64,000 nt of DNA from UBA1206 sp050953105 (lineage in GTDB: Bacteria; Bacillota; Clostridia; Oscillospirales; CAG-382): NCBI GenBank assembly GCA_050953105.1, contig JBMNMA010000004.1, positions 682,001 through 746,000 on the forward strand, in the 5' to 3' direction. A program made the translations under genes and the position numbers. Of the stretch, positions 1-7,543 are shown in pieces; the first letter of the stretch is position 1; each line of letters opens with the position of its first letter. The notes under the pieces are model-generated. The model was not told where the DNA came from and did not search any database. It saw only the letters and a program-made list of their open reading frames with translations.

Positions 1-151
1 AAAACTCGGCAAAGGGGGTGCTTGACCTTGATATAAAATAAACGGCGGCAGAAAACACAAACAAAGCGCAAATGACTGTGAACACCTTGTGTTCGCCCGC
101 TTTGCTTTTAATCCTTTTTAAAAAAGTGGGTTTGGCGTTTTCTGCAGTCAT
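1..151 (-). CDS. Membrane protein N-terminus, possible DUF3810 family (cut by window edge)
   Basis: An ATG at 149-151 on the minus strand opens 50 uninterrupted codons that run off the left edge. A basic N-terminus (KRIKSKAGEHK) precedes one hydrophobic segment (about residues 23-40) and then the motif SRSSTPFAEF. A transmembrane helix followed by R-x-x-P-x-F-A-E is what I remember of DUF3810 proteins, but only 50 residues are visible, so the family is a guess. It begins 11 bp after the ilvE stop, so the two are probably cotranscribed. The ribosome-binding site is weak. Confidence 0.55.
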   Translation of the reverse strand, partial: MTAENAKPTFLKRIKSKAGEHKVFTVICALFVFSAAVYFISRSSTPFAEF

Positions 152-162
152 GTTATCACCGT

Positions 163-1224
163 TTAAACTTCAACGGTCCAGCTGTATTTGTCCTCGGCTC
201 TGCCCCACTGGATGTCGGTAAGCTGGTTGTAAAGCATGGCCGATACGGGACCTATCTGTGAATTGTTTATAATCATTACCTTGTCGTCCCAGGCAAGTTC
301 GCCCACCGGTGAAATAACGGCGGCGGTGCCGGTGCCGAACATTTCTTCAAGGGTGCCTTTCTGGTATGCGTCGTAGACTTCGTCAATGGAAATCTTCCGC
401 TCGGTTACCTTGTAGCCCTTGTCTTTTAACAGCTCTATAACCGAAAGTCTTGTCACGCCGGGAAGGATTGAACCTTCAAGAGCCGGAGTTATGATTTCAC
501 CGTTTATCTTGAAAAATACGTTCATTGCCCCAACTTCGTCTATATACTTGCGGTGGATACCGTCAAGCCACAGCACCTGGGCGTAGCCATTTTCCTCAGC
601 CTTCTGCTGACCGATAAGGGATGCAGCGTAGTTGCCCCCAACCTTGGCAAAGCCGGTGCCGCCCCGGACGGCTCTTACATATTCGTCTTCCACAAAGATT
701 TTAACAGGGTTCAAGCCGGAGGCATAATACGAACCCGAGGGGGAGAGGATTATAATAAATAAATATGTATTTGAAGGATGAACCCCTAAAAAGGGATCGG
801 TGGCGATAATAAAGGGGCGTATATAAAGGGATGTTCCCGGCTCGGAGGGAATCCAGTCGGCGTCGTTTTTAACCGTTTCTTTAATTGCGTTAAGGGCAAA
901 TTCGGGGTCTATCTGGGGTATGCAAAGGCGTTGGTTGGTATTGTTCATCCGTTCCACGTTTTTGTCGGGCCTAAACAGCAAAATCCTGCCGTCACCGGTA
1001 CGGTAGGCTTTTAAGCCCTCAAACATTTCCTGCCCGTAGTGGAATACCGCCGAGGCAGGAGAAAGGGAAAGGTTTCCGAAAGGCTGAATTCTGGCGTTAT
1101 GCCAGCCGTTTTCCTTTGTATATTCGCAAATAAACATATGGTCGGTAAATATTTTGCCGAAACCAAGCTTTTTTGCATCGGGTTTTGCCGATGGATTTTG
1201 GGTTCTGGTTATTTTAATTTCCAT
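163..1224 (-). CDS. ilvE: Branched-chain amino acid aminotransferase
   Basis: This PLP enzyme interconverts Leu, Ile and Val with their 2-oxo acids, using glutamate/2-oxoglutarate, in the cytoplasm. The 353-residue length fits the longer BCAT class. Visible hallmarks are the N-terminal FHYGQEMFEGLKAYR block (61-75), the PLP lysine K194 in GFAKVGGNYAAS, YIDEVGAMNVFF, and the phosphate-binding stretch GSILPGVTR. A strong GGAGG site precedes the ATG, and a TTGCAT-17-TATAAT promoter lies just upstream. A membrane-protein gene follows at 11 bp. No T-box is seen in the short leader. The call is secure. Confidence 0.96.
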   Translation of the reverse strand: MEIKITRTQNPSAKPDAKKLGFGKIFTDHMFICEYTKENGWHNARIQPFGNLSLSPASAVFHYGQEMFEGLKAYRTGDGRILLFRPDKNVERMNNTNQRLCIPQIDPEFALNAIKETVKNDADWIPSEPGTSLYIRPFIIATDPFLGVHPSNTYLFIIILSPSGSYYASGLNPVKIFVEDEYVRAVRGGTGFAKVGGNYAASLIGQQKAEENGYAQVLWLDGIHRKYIDEVGAMNVFFKINGEIITPALEGSILPGVTRLSVIELLKDKGYKVTERKISIDEVYDAYQKGTLEEMFGTGTAAVISPVGELAWDDKVMIINNSQIGPVSAMLYNQLTDIQWGRAEDKYSWTVEV

Positions 1225-1282
1225 ATATTTTCCTCCGTTTTGTGGTTTGCCGCCGGTAAAATTATAACGGGTTTATTGGTTT

Positions 1283-1311
1283 ATTATAGCACCGCCGGCC
1301 AATTTATGCAA
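1283..1311 (-). promoter_or_regulatory. Promoter of ilvE
   Basis: On the minus strand, TTGCAT (1306-1311) and TATAAT (1283-1288) are separated by exactly 17 bp, about 60 bp upstream of the ilvE ATG. This is a vegetative SigA-type promoter. Confidence 0.75.
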
Positions 1312-1443
1312 GACCTGATTTTATAAATTTCATATTTTTCCTGCTTTATATGAATATTTATCCGTAAAAGGGTATAAGTGGCCGCTGTTTAAGCATAAAA
1401 GCGGATTTCCAGCATTTTTCTTTATTAAATATGTTCAAAATGC

Positions 1444-1472
1444 TTGAAATTCAGGTGTCATGGTGTTATAAT
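1444..1472 (+). promoter_or_regulatory. Promoter of the G5-M23 peptidase gene
   Basis: TTGAAA (1444-1449), a 17 bp spacer and TATAAT (1467-1472) form a near-consensus SigA promoter. It lies inside the longest possible reading frame, which argues against a start at 1431 and for the ATG at 1509. Confidence 0.8.
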
Positions 1473-1508
1473 AACCCTTGCTTAAAAACCATACGTAAGG
1501 ACGTTGTT

Positions 1509-2621
1509 ATGATTAAAAAGCTACATACCAAACTAAAACCTAATATTGGCATCATGGTATGTGTCATTATCCTTGCAACAGCTTTTTTGACTCCGTTATT
1601 ATATACCCCACCCTCCGGGGTGAGGGCGGAATATTCCGAAACATCGTATAAAGTTTCAGTTTATCCCGTCAACGGTGAAGTAGAATCAAGCGAAGCCGAA
1701 GAAATTTACGGCTACGCTGTTTACATAAACGGAGTATATATAACATCCGGTGAAGATAAGGAAATCCTTTTAGATCTGCTTGACAAAGCTGCCGAAAATC
1801 AGGCAGCCGCCGAATACGGTAACTTTTTATCGGTTAATATTGAGGACGAAACCAATATAAAATATGAAAAGCTTGATACCATCGACCAGCCTGATGCTGC
1901 CGAACAAGCGATTTCACAGTATGTTTTAACCCTTACGGTCATTGTGACCGAGGAGCGTGAGCGGGAAGTTGGCTTTGACACCCTTTATGTGGACGATTCT
2001 GATACCTACCAGGGAACCGAACAGGTGGTCAGGGAAGGGGAAAAAGGCATAACAAAGGAATTTTACCTTGTTACATACACCGACGGCATCAAAACCGACG
2101 AAAAGCATACCCGGTCAGAGGTTGTAACCAAGCCGGTAAGCAAGATTATTAAAAAGGGAATAAAGGTTAAAACAGACCAGCCCAAGGGGCTTAAGATGTT
2201 TATAATGCCCTATGACGGGAGAATTACCTCGGAATACGGCACCCGTTATCTTTTGGGCGGTACCTTCCACGGAGGGTTAGACCTAGCCTCCAAGGAACGG
2301 GGAGAACCCTGCTACGGGGATTTATTCATGGCCGCCGGAGACGGGGTAGTGGTGTTTTCGGATTATTCCGGTGAATTCGGCATATTAACCATAATCGAAC
2401 ATCCCAACGGTATACGCACCTATTACGCCCACCAGAGTCAGACCCTTGTTAAAGCAGGGAATAAGGTAAAGCAGGGTGACTATATAGGAAAGATCGGCTC
2501 CACCGGTCTGGTCACCGGCCCCCACCTTCATTTTGAAGTCCGTCTCCCCGACGGCAACGGCGGTTACTACCGTGTGGATCCCGGAAGTTACATTATAGAT
2601 TATGAGAAATACATTCGCTAA
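1509..2621 (+). CDS. Secreted G5 domain M23 metallopeptidase
   Basis: This is a 370-residue exported peptidoglycan endopeptidase. A basic start and hydrophobic helix (about residues 12-33) make a signal or anchor. A G5-type beta domain follows around 130-215 (TVIVTEEREREVGFDTLYV, ending in KGIKV). The C-terminal LytM/M23 domain has the zinc ligands HGGLD (H254, D258), the YAH catalytic histidine and HLHFE (339-343), so it should be active. I chose the ATG at 1509 because the promoter lies at 1444-1472 and an AAGGACG-like site sits just upstream. A hairpin terminator follows the stop. G5-M23 proteins act in cell-wall remodelling; the exact bond cut is unknown. Confidence 0.9.
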   Translation: MIKKLHTKLKPNIGIMVCVIILATAFLTPLLYTPPSGVRAEYSETSYKVSVYPVNGEVESSEAEEIYGYAVYINGVYITSGEDKEILLDLLDKAAENQAAAEYGNFLSVNIEDETNIKYEKLDTIDQPDAAEQAISQYVLTLTVIVTEEREREVGFDTLYVDDSDTYQGTEQVVREGEKGITKEFYLVTYTDGIKTDEKHTRSEVVTKPVSKIIKKGIKVKTDQPKGLKMFIMPYDGRITSEYGTRYLLGGTFHGGLDLASKERGEPCYGDLFMAAGDGVVVFSDYSGEFGILTIIEHPNGIRTYYAHQSQTLVKAGNKVKQGDYIGKIGSTGLVTGPHLHFEVRLPDGNGGYYRVDPGSYIIDYEKYIR

Positions 2622-2630
2622 AGGTAGCAA

Positions 2631-2657
2631 AACCGGCAATAACATTGCCGGTTTTTA
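2631..2657 (+). terminator. Terminator of the G5-M23 gene
   Basis: A 10 bp perfect stem (AACCGGCAAT with ATTGCCGGTT), a 3-nt loop and a T-run start 10 bp after the stop codon. Confidence 0.9.
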
Positions 2658-2699
2658 TTATATTAGCTGTATAAATGAATAACAGATATATAACCCTAA

Positions 2700-2724
2700 T
2701 AAAAATCCGCCATGAAGGCGGATT
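2700..2724 (-). terminator. Terminator of the M15 carboxypeptidase gene
   Basis: Read on the minus strand, AATCCGCC and GGCGGATT pair with a 5-nt loop and are followed by T-rich sequence. The hairpin sits about 40 bp past the stop of the minus-strand M15 gene. Confidence 0.8.
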
Positions 2725-2765
2725 ACTTATTGTTAAGGTTTTCGTTATTTAAGCTTTATTTCAAA

Positions 2766-3710
2766 TTATTTGTTATAAGCGTCGTGGTTGCCGGCGTAAT
2801 ATTCATCAAGGGTTAATCCGTTGTCATGGAGATAAGTCGCAAGGGTGCGCCCCACAAAGCGGAAATGCCAGGATTCATACACCGCACCGGTAATGTGTTC
2901 CTTGCCGGCGGGATAGCGTAAAATAAACCCGAAACGGTAGGCGTTTTCCTCAAGCCAGCGTGCGGCAGGGGTGTTGTTGAAGGTTTCCTGCTTTCCCACA
3001 TCCACATTGTGCATGTCCATGCAAAGCCCCGTCTGATGCTCGCTGCGTCCCGGAGGGAAACAGTAGGTCTCAACAATACGCAGCACTTCTTCCTGGGTTT
3101 TACCGGGATTCCGGCTTGCTTCCTGCTTGAAATAATAATCATAAAAAAGATAATACTGGTAATCATAACTGCGGTAGGCATTTGTTACGGTAATGTCTTT
3201 ATAACCGTAATAGGCCGCCTCTTTTAGAAAAGCCTCCAGCGCCTTTGCCACGGTGGCGTTCATATAGCAGTTTTCCTGCCGGCCCGGACGGGCATTGGGG
3301 GAAAGGACAAGGTTTTTAGGGACATAATTTGCCGGAAGCGGAGAAGATGCTTTATTTACCAGTATAGTAAACTCATCATGATCTTCCGGATCGATATATC
3401 TCAGATAAGGGGTTATGTCAATGGCGTAGGTCCACTCCCTTTCCTCATCAGATATTTCAAAAGATTCTTCCTGACTGTTTCCGCTCTCAAGCAGACTTTC
3501 CTCAGACGGTTGGTCGGATGATGTGTTATCGGTAGAATAATCCTCGCTTTCAGATGATGTTACAACCGGAATTGACGAATTCTCTCCCGAATCATAGTCG
3601 CTATCATCCGTATTCCCGCCGTTTGCCGGGTTTAAGGCAACCACCGACAAAACTATAACAAGGCAGGACAGTATTATTACCAATATGCCTATTAATGCTT
3701 TTTCACTCAT
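2766..3710 (-). CDS. M15 family D-Ala-D-Ala carboxypeptidase (VanY-like)
   Basis: A 314-residue anchored, extracytoplasmic carboxypeptidase that should trim the terminal D-alanine of peptidoglycan stem peptides. There is one N-terminal transmembrane helix (about 5-27), a Ser/Asp/Glu-rich linker (35-90), then a VanY domain with the zinc-site signatures GRSEHQTGLCMDM and ESWHFRFVG, and AYRSYDYQ earlier. All expected H, D and H residues are present. The gene is divergent from the C39-like peptidase gene, and the two promoters lie within about 95 bp. It is a sporulation or cell-wall neighbour rather than a resistance gene: no vanHAX genes are nearby. Confidence 0.93.
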   Translation of the reverse strand: MSEKALIGILVIILSCLVIVLSVVALNPANGGNTDDSDYDSGENSSIPVVTSSESEDYSTDNTSSDQPSEESLLESGNSQEESFEISDEEREWTYAIDITPYLRYIDPEDHDEFTILVNKASSPLPANYVPKNLVLSPNARPGRQENCYMNATVAKALEAFLKEAAYYGYKDITVTNAYRSYDYQYYLFYDYYFKQEASRNPGKTQEEVLRIVETYCFPPGRSEHQTGLCMDMHNVDVGKQETFNNTPAARWLEENAYRFGFILRYPAGKEHITGAVYESWHFRFVGRTLATYLHDNGLTLDEYYAGNHDAYNK

Positions 3711-3732
3711 AACTTAATACCCCATATAATTT

Positions 3733-3760
3733 ATTATACCCCATTTAGCGTTTAAGTCAA
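3733..3760 (-). promoter_or_regulatory. Promoter of the M15 gene
   Basis: Minus-strand TTGACT (3755-3760), a 16 bp spacer and TATAAT (3733-3738). It faces away from the promoter at 3800-3828. Confidence 0.75.
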
Positions 3761-3799
3761 TAATAAATATTAAAAGGAATGTTAAAGGGTTGATTTTGG

Positions 3800-3828
3800 T
3801 TGACAAACAGCATTAAATATGTTAAAAT
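3800..3828 (+). promoter_or_regulatory. Promoter of the C39-like peptidase gene
   Basis: TTGACA (3800-3805), 17 bp, TAAAAT (3823-3828). It overlaps the longest possible reading frame and so rules out an upstream start. Confidence 0.8.
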
Positions 3829-3862
3829 ACACAACATAATATTTATAAAAAGGAGTGATTGG

Positions 3863-4690
3863 GTGGAAAATGTCAAAAGAACACTGCTTTTATGTGTTTC
3901 TTCCTTTGCGGTAGTAACCATAACCGTTTCCGCCCTCCTTTATACTCTTTCCCATGCCCCCTTCGGTGCAAACGAAAAAACAAGTATTGATACCACTTTT
4001 AATTCATATATAAATCAAATTTCCCCTCTGCCGGTTGTTGAGGGAGCAGATGCTGACATAGCCTTATCCCTGACAATTGATGTTCCGGCGTCGGTGCCTT
4101 CTAACACACTGTCATACTTCCCCCCCATTGACAAAGTAGCTCAGAAAGCCGACTATGCCGCCTATTTATCCATTGACAACAATAAAGACAGTCAAAGCGA
4201 TTCTTTTATATATTACTGTCAGGTTTGGGCGGAATACGCCGATTTACCCTATGGCAACCAGACCATAGGCAGTTATGGCTGCGGCCCCACCAATGTGGCA
4301 ATGGTGGTTTCCACCTTAACAGGAAAAAGGGTTACCCCCGACCAGGTGGCTGATTTAGCGGTAAAATGGGGGCTTTTTGTCCCGGGTGTCGGCACCAGCC
4401 ATGCCATTTTTTCAAAGTCCGCCAAGCATTACGGTGTTAAATTTGAGGAATTTTCCGCCACAAAAAGCGGAATAATAAATAAGCTTAAGGCCGGCAGGCT
4501 TATAATCTGCTCAATGGGCAATAGCTATTTCTCCCGCTCAGGTCATTTCATAACACTGCGTGGCATTACCCCGGAAGGCAAGATACTCATTGCCGACTCC
4601 TATTCTCCTGAAAATACCCAGAAAGAATGGGACATCGACTTTTTAATGTCCCAGCTTAGATACTCCAATATGTGGGCATTTTACGAATAA
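3863..4690 (+). CDS. C39-like (peptidase_C39_2) papain-fold cysteine protease, exported
   Basis: This 275-residue protein has a GTG start. The start is fixed by an AAAGGAGTG site 8 bp upstream and by the promoter at 3800-3828. An N-terminal hydrophobic helix (about 6-28) anchors or exports it. The C-terminal C39-type domain shows the nucleophile in SYGCGPTN (C140), SGHFITLRG for the histidine and LIADSYS for the aspartate. Such proteins are usually surface or spore-associated papain-fold peptidases of unknown substrate; here it directly precedes spoIID. No ABC transporter is attached, so bacteriocin processing is unlikely. The catalytic role is inferred from the motifs. Confidence 0.82.
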   Translation: MENVKRTLLLCVSSFAVVTITVSALLYTLSHAPFGANEKTSIDTTFNSYINQISPLPVVEGADADIALSLTIDVPASVPSNTLSYFPPIDKVAQKADYAAYLSIDNNKDSQSDSFIYYCQVWAEYADLPYGNQTIGSYGCGPTNVAMVVSTLTGKRVTPDQVADLAVKWGLFVPGVGTSHAIFSKSAKHYGVKFEEFSATKSGIINKLKAGRLIICSMGNSYFSRSGHFITLRGITPEGKILIADSYSPENTQKEWDIDFLMSQLRYSNMWAFYE

Positions 4691-4746
4691 CCGCCATAAA
4701 GGCATAATATATTTAAAGCAGAATGTTTTATAAAGGAAGTGAATTT

Positions 4747-5712
4747 ATGAAACGCTATCTGCTTTATTTTTTATGCTTTTTCCTGTGCGTCGCCCTTACC
4801 CCCACCGTTTTCGCTCTGATGCCCGAGGGACTTAAACCTAAGGAAAGGGAAACAGTTGCCGAAGTGTCGGACAACTCCTTGCCGCATGTAGACACCGGTA
4901 ACTCCGTCTCCACCATAAAGGTTAAGCTCACCGACGACGATGCTGTTATTACCGTGGGCCTTGAGGACTATGTAACCGGGGTGCTGTTTACCGAAATCCC
5001 TTCTAACGCCCCAAATGAGCTTATTAAAACCATGGCGATAGTTATCCGCACCTATGCCGTTTATCACGCAAAACTGGGGGACAAGGGGCATTCCGGGTTT
5101 GATTTTTGCGACGATTTTACCCACTGCCGGGGATTTACATCCTCAGAAATCGACGATGAGGTAATAAAAAAGGCGGTGGCCGACACCAAAGGACTTGTAA
5201 TCTGCTATAACGGGGAGGTTATCGACCCGGTGGTTCACATATCCTCCTCGGGCAAAACCGAAAGCGCCGAAAACGTGTTCGGCAAAAAAATCCCCTATCT
5301 GGTGTCGGTGGATACTCCGGATGAAGCGGAAATGCCCTCCTTTCACCAAAAAAAGGAGCTTACAAAGGACGAATTTGCCGCCATTCTGTCAGCCAACGGC
5401 TTTGATATAAACAAATCAACAAGCCACACCGGCTGGATAAGCTATATTGCCCGGACACCCGGCGGCAGGATAAAGATAGCCTACATAGGCGGACATGAAA
5501 TTTCCGGGGCAAAGTTTGCCACCATGTTTGGCCTTCAGTCAACCAATATTACCATCTCCACAGGGGAAAACGGGTTTATTCTAAATGCCGTGGGAATCGG
5601 CCACGGAGTGGGGCTTAGCATATACGGAGGTTGGGTGATGGCGAAGGAAGGGAAAAAATACAGTGAAATAATCGTTCATTATTTTAGCGGTGCATATATT
5701 GCATATAATTGA
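4747..5712 (+). CDS. spoIID: Stage II sporulation protein D, lytic transglycosylase
   Basis: SpoIID is a mother-cell membrane enzyme that cuts peptidoglycan glycan strands during engulfment. The 321-residue protein has an N-terminal signal anchor (1-25), the family block around TEIPSNAPNELIKTMAIVIRTYAVYHA carrying the catalytic-glutamate region, SSSGKTESAENVFG, and the C-terminal GHGVGLSIYGGWVMAKEG then YSEIIVHYFSGA. I chose the ATG at 4747 because AAAGGAAG lies 6-8 bp upstream; the ATG at 4723 has no such site. The next gene is spoIIQ, the usual clostridial partner. Very likely spoIID rather than a LytB paralogue, because of this neighbour. Confidence 0.93.
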   Translation: MKRYLLYFLCFFLCVALTPTVFALMPEGLKPKERETVAEVSDNSLPHVDTGNSVSTIKVKLTDDDAVITVGLEDYVTGVLFTEIPSNAPNELIKTMAIVIRTYAVYHAKLGDKGHSGFDFCDDFTHCRGFTSSEIDDEVIKKAVADTKGLVICYNGEVIDPVVHISSSGKTESAENVFGKKIPYLVSVDTPDEAEMPSFHQKKELTKDEFAAILSANGFDINKSTSHTGWISYIARTPGGRIKIAYIGGHEISGAKFATMFGLQSTNITISTGENGFILNAVGIGHGVGLSIYGGWVMAKEGKKYSEIIVHYFSGAYIAYN

Positions 5713-5739
5713 ATATTCCCCTGTAATAAGGGTAAAATA
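5711..5739 (+). promoter_or_regulatory. Candidate forespore (SigF/SigG-type) promoter of spoIIQ
   Basis: GAATA (5711-5715), a 15 bp spacer and GGTAAAATA (5731-5739) resemble the SigF-class pattern GYATA-15-GGNNANAHT remembered from Bacillus. No SigA -35/-10 pair is evident here. SpoIIQ is a SigF gene in Bacillus, which supports the reading, but the match is imperfect at the second base of the -35 and at the end of the -10. Confidence 0.5.
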
Positions 5740-5766
5740 TAAGCAAGACTTATTACAGGGGGATAT
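5713..5766 (+). promoter_or_regulatory. Long inverted repeat covering the spoIIQ promoter and ribosome-binding site
   Basis: The left arm 5713-5730 and the right arm around 5749-5766 are reverse complements at 17 of 18 positions, separated by an 18 bp loop. The right arm contains the AGGGGGA ribosome-binding site (5757-5763). The left arm lies upstream of the candidate -10, so only mRNA read through from spoIID would contain both arms. Confidence 0.8.
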
Positions 5767-5772
5767 TTTCTT

Positions 5773-6468
5773 ATGGAAGAAAAAACAAACGAAAACAAAA
5801 AGCGTTTTAAGTTCAAAAACAAAAAGATACGGGTGGCGGGGGCAATATATATCGCCTTGGCCATCTGCGTGGTAACCGTCATGGTGCTTTCGATATATTC
5901 CATAAACACCGATTTCGGGGACTATTCCAGCGATTTCAGCTTTAGCCTGCCCGATATGTCGGTGTATGAAAGCGAGCCGGAGGATACCTCGCAGCTTCCT
6001 GTTGACAATGAAGAAAGCGGAATTCCCGCCAACACCGATCCTACCTATGTGTTACCCGTTGATGGGGAAATTATTAAGGGTTATGCGGTAACCTCACTCC
6101 TATATTCCAAGACCATGAAGGACTACCGCACCCATTCGGGGGTGGACATTGCCGGGAACGTGGGTGATCCGGTAAAATGCTATTCCGACGGCTATGTCAC
6201 CGCCATCTGGGACGATCCCTTTATGGGCAAGTCGGTGGAGGTGTCCCACGGCTATGGCTTAAAATCGGTGTATCAGAATCTTTCAAACCAGCTGCCCGAA
6301 ACCATATTCTTAGGGGCAGAGGTTAAAACAGGGGATATTATCGGAGCCATCGGCGAAACTGCCGCTGTAGAGGGTGCCGACGACCCGCACCTCCATTTTG
6401 AACTCCTCCTTGACGGGGAAACCATAGATTGCGGAAAGGAGCTGCAGACCTTAACAGAAACCCAGTAA
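5773..6468 (+). CDS. spoIIQ: Stage II sporulation protein Q (M23-fold engulfment channel protein)
   Basis: SpoIIQ is made in the forespore and binds SpoIIIAH across the septum to form the feeding channel. The 231-residue protein has a basic cytoplasmic N-terminus, one transmembrane helix (about 22-43), an acidic linker and a LytM-fold domain. Zinc ligands H121 and D125 (HSGVD) and H208 (PHLHFE, with H206) are intact. The YxH motif of active M23 enzymes is YQN here (167-169), so one catalytic histidine is missing. It follows spoIID by 60 bp. Spore-specific control is suggested by the promoter and inverted repeat upstream. Confidence 0.9.
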   Translation: MEEKTNENKKRFKFKNKKIRVAGAIYIALAICVVTVMVLSIYSINTDFGDYSSDFSFSLPDMSVYESEPEDTSQLPVDNEESGIPANTDPTYVLPVDGEIIKGYAVTSLLYSKTMKDYRTHSGVDIAGNVGDPVKCYSDGYVTAIWDDPFMGKSVEVSHGYGLKSVYQNLSNQLPETIFLGAEVKTGDIIGAIGETAAVEGADDPHLHFELLLDGETIDCGKELQTLTETQ

Positions 6469-6480
6469 AAATTAATATCA

Positions 6481-6503
6481 AAAGGGCGGCAACACCGCCC
6501 TTT
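6481..6503 (+). terminator. Hairpin after spoIIQ
   Basis: AAAGGGCGG pairs perfectly with CCGCCCTTT around a 5-nt loop, 12 bp after the spoIIQ stop. The T-tract after it is short, so the call as a terminator is moderate. Confidence 0.65.
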
Positions 6504-6590
6504 ACATATTTGTAGATAAGAGATAACAGGCTCATACTATAGGTTTTAGTAATTTAATTGTTTATATTATTAGTTGCCAGCAATTAATGC

Positions 6591-6895
6591 CGTGGCAGGG
6601 AGATTAAATATAAAAAAGCCTACCGTCTTTCGGGGAAGGAGGCAGCCAAAGGCTGACGAATGAGGGGTCGTGTTGCACTTGTGGATAAGATAAGCAACAA
6701 AGTTAAATGCGACGTTTCATCGGGGATAACTTTAGTTCACTGAAGTATACATTGAATTAATAATATTGATGGTATATTTTCATCACCCGATAAGCTTTAC
6801 TTACTTACATATTCACTTCTTTTCCGGATTGACTGTGCCAACCCCTCATCCAACGCTGACGCGGTCCCCCTTCCCCTCAAGGGGAAGGCTTTTTC
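6591..6895. mobile_element. MITE-like element with inverted terminal copies
   Basis: The forward copy ending at 6669 and the inverted copy at 6841-6895 face each other, both carrying the GGGGAAGG...GATGAGGGGT block, with about 170 bp of unique AT-rich DNA between. No transposase is encoded. The same facing arrangement recurs at 49310-49622. A target-site duplication could not be identified by eye. Confidence 0.5.
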
Positions 6896-7022
6896 TATGC
6901 CCCTATTATATTTCCACAATATAAAACTACTGCTGATTTCTAGGTTTTTAACGAATTATATTCACCCCCATGTCATTCACCAATTTTATATAAATCACAC
7001 TATGCATTAATCCCCTTTACCC

Positions 7023-7074
7023 TTGCGCCCCCGAAGGGGGAGCAGGTGTATTAACCCGGGGTAAAGCCCCGGGG
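7023..7074 (+). repeat. GC-rich interspersed repeat, copy 1
   Basis: This stretch of about 52 bp matches 49688-49738 with only a few differences. It holds two short palindromes (CCCCCGAAGGGGG and CCCGGGG-TAAAG-CCCCGGG), so the transcript would fold into two hairpins. Confidence 0.75.
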
Positions 7075-7239
7075 AGAGGATGCCCCACCGCCCACGCACC
7101 CCGGAGGGGAGCGGGTGTTAACGAGTGAAATGAAGAGAAGTGAGAAAATATATGACAGAAAAGAGAATAAAAACAGCTCTAAACCCTATGGGTTTTGGTT
7201 ATTTGATTGTATTTACTATTTGATATTAGCAATTGATGT

Positions 7240-7319
7240 CGTGGCAGGGAAGTAGAAATAAAGGAAGCGTTCAGACTTTCAGTGAATGTGGCAGCCAAAG
7301 GCTGACGAATGAGGGGTTG
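7240..7319 (+). repeat. GTGGCAGGGA/GATGAGGGGT repeat, unpaired copy
   Basis: This is a forward copy of the family seen at 6591-6669, 49079-49168, 49310-49396 and 56430-56552. About 50 bp of upstream AT-rich sequence (GGGTTTTGGTTATTTGATT-like) is also shared with the other copies. Confidence 0.75.
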
Positions 7320-7412
7320 CTATGTAACCGGGAGAGAAAAAATAAATCGGCTCATCCGGGTGCATGAAATCAGTAAGAAAACCGGGGTCCCCGAAAAGCC
7401 AAAGGCTTTTTG

Positions 7413-7446
7413 GTGAAAAAATAAAACCCGGAGTATATTCCGGGTT
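7413..7446 (-). terminator. Terminator of tRNA-Val
   Basis: On the minus strand, AACCCGGA pairs with TCCGGGTT around a 6-nt loop and is followed by TTATTTTTT, directly after the encoded CCA. Confidence 0.88.
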
Positions 7447-7447
7447 G

Positions 7448-7523
7448 TGGTGGATGTTAAGGAACTCGAATCCCTGACCACTCGCACGTCAAGCGAGTGC
7501 TCTACCAGCTGAGCTAAACATCC
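7448..7523 (-). tRNA. tRNA-Val(GAC), CCA encoded
   Basis: The cloverleaf reads on the minus strand: acceptor GGATGTT/AACATCC with discriminator A and CCA, D-arm AGCTCAGCTGGTAGAGC, anticodon arm CTCGC-TTGACGT-GCGAG giving anticodon GAC, and T-arm with GGATTCGAGTTCC. The length is 76 nt. A consensus promoter and a terminator flank it, so it is transcribed alone. Confidence 0.97.
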
Positions 7524-7543
7524 GTATATTTTTTGCAAAGTGT

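Larger units (their letters stand above)
6504..7412. other. Gene-free region holding intergenic repeats
   Basis: No credible coding frame is seen on either strand. The region contains two forward copies (6591-6669, 7240-7319) and one inverted copy (6841-6895) of a GTGGCAGGGA...AGCCTTCC...GATGAGGGGT repeat. It also holds one copy (7023-7074) of a second repeat beginning TTGCGCCCCCG. Both recur near 49 kb, and the first also near 56.5 kb. Confidence 0.8.

Noticed and set aside
1431..1508. Earlier start for the G5-M23 peptidase
   Set aside because: A near-consensus promoter lies inside this stretch and the peptide has no signal character.
2766..3710. Vancomycin-resistance gene vanY
   Set aside because: No vanHAX or vanRS near; envelope and sporulation neighbours point to a housekeeping carboxypeptidase.
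4687..4710. SigE-like promoter before spoIID (ATA..CATAATAT)
   Set aside because: Only 13 bp separate the two parts, shorter than the usual 16-17, so it was not listed as a promoter.
7320..7538. 72-codon frame across tRNA-Val
   Set aside because: It overlaps the tRNA and terminator and has no RBS; chance frame.
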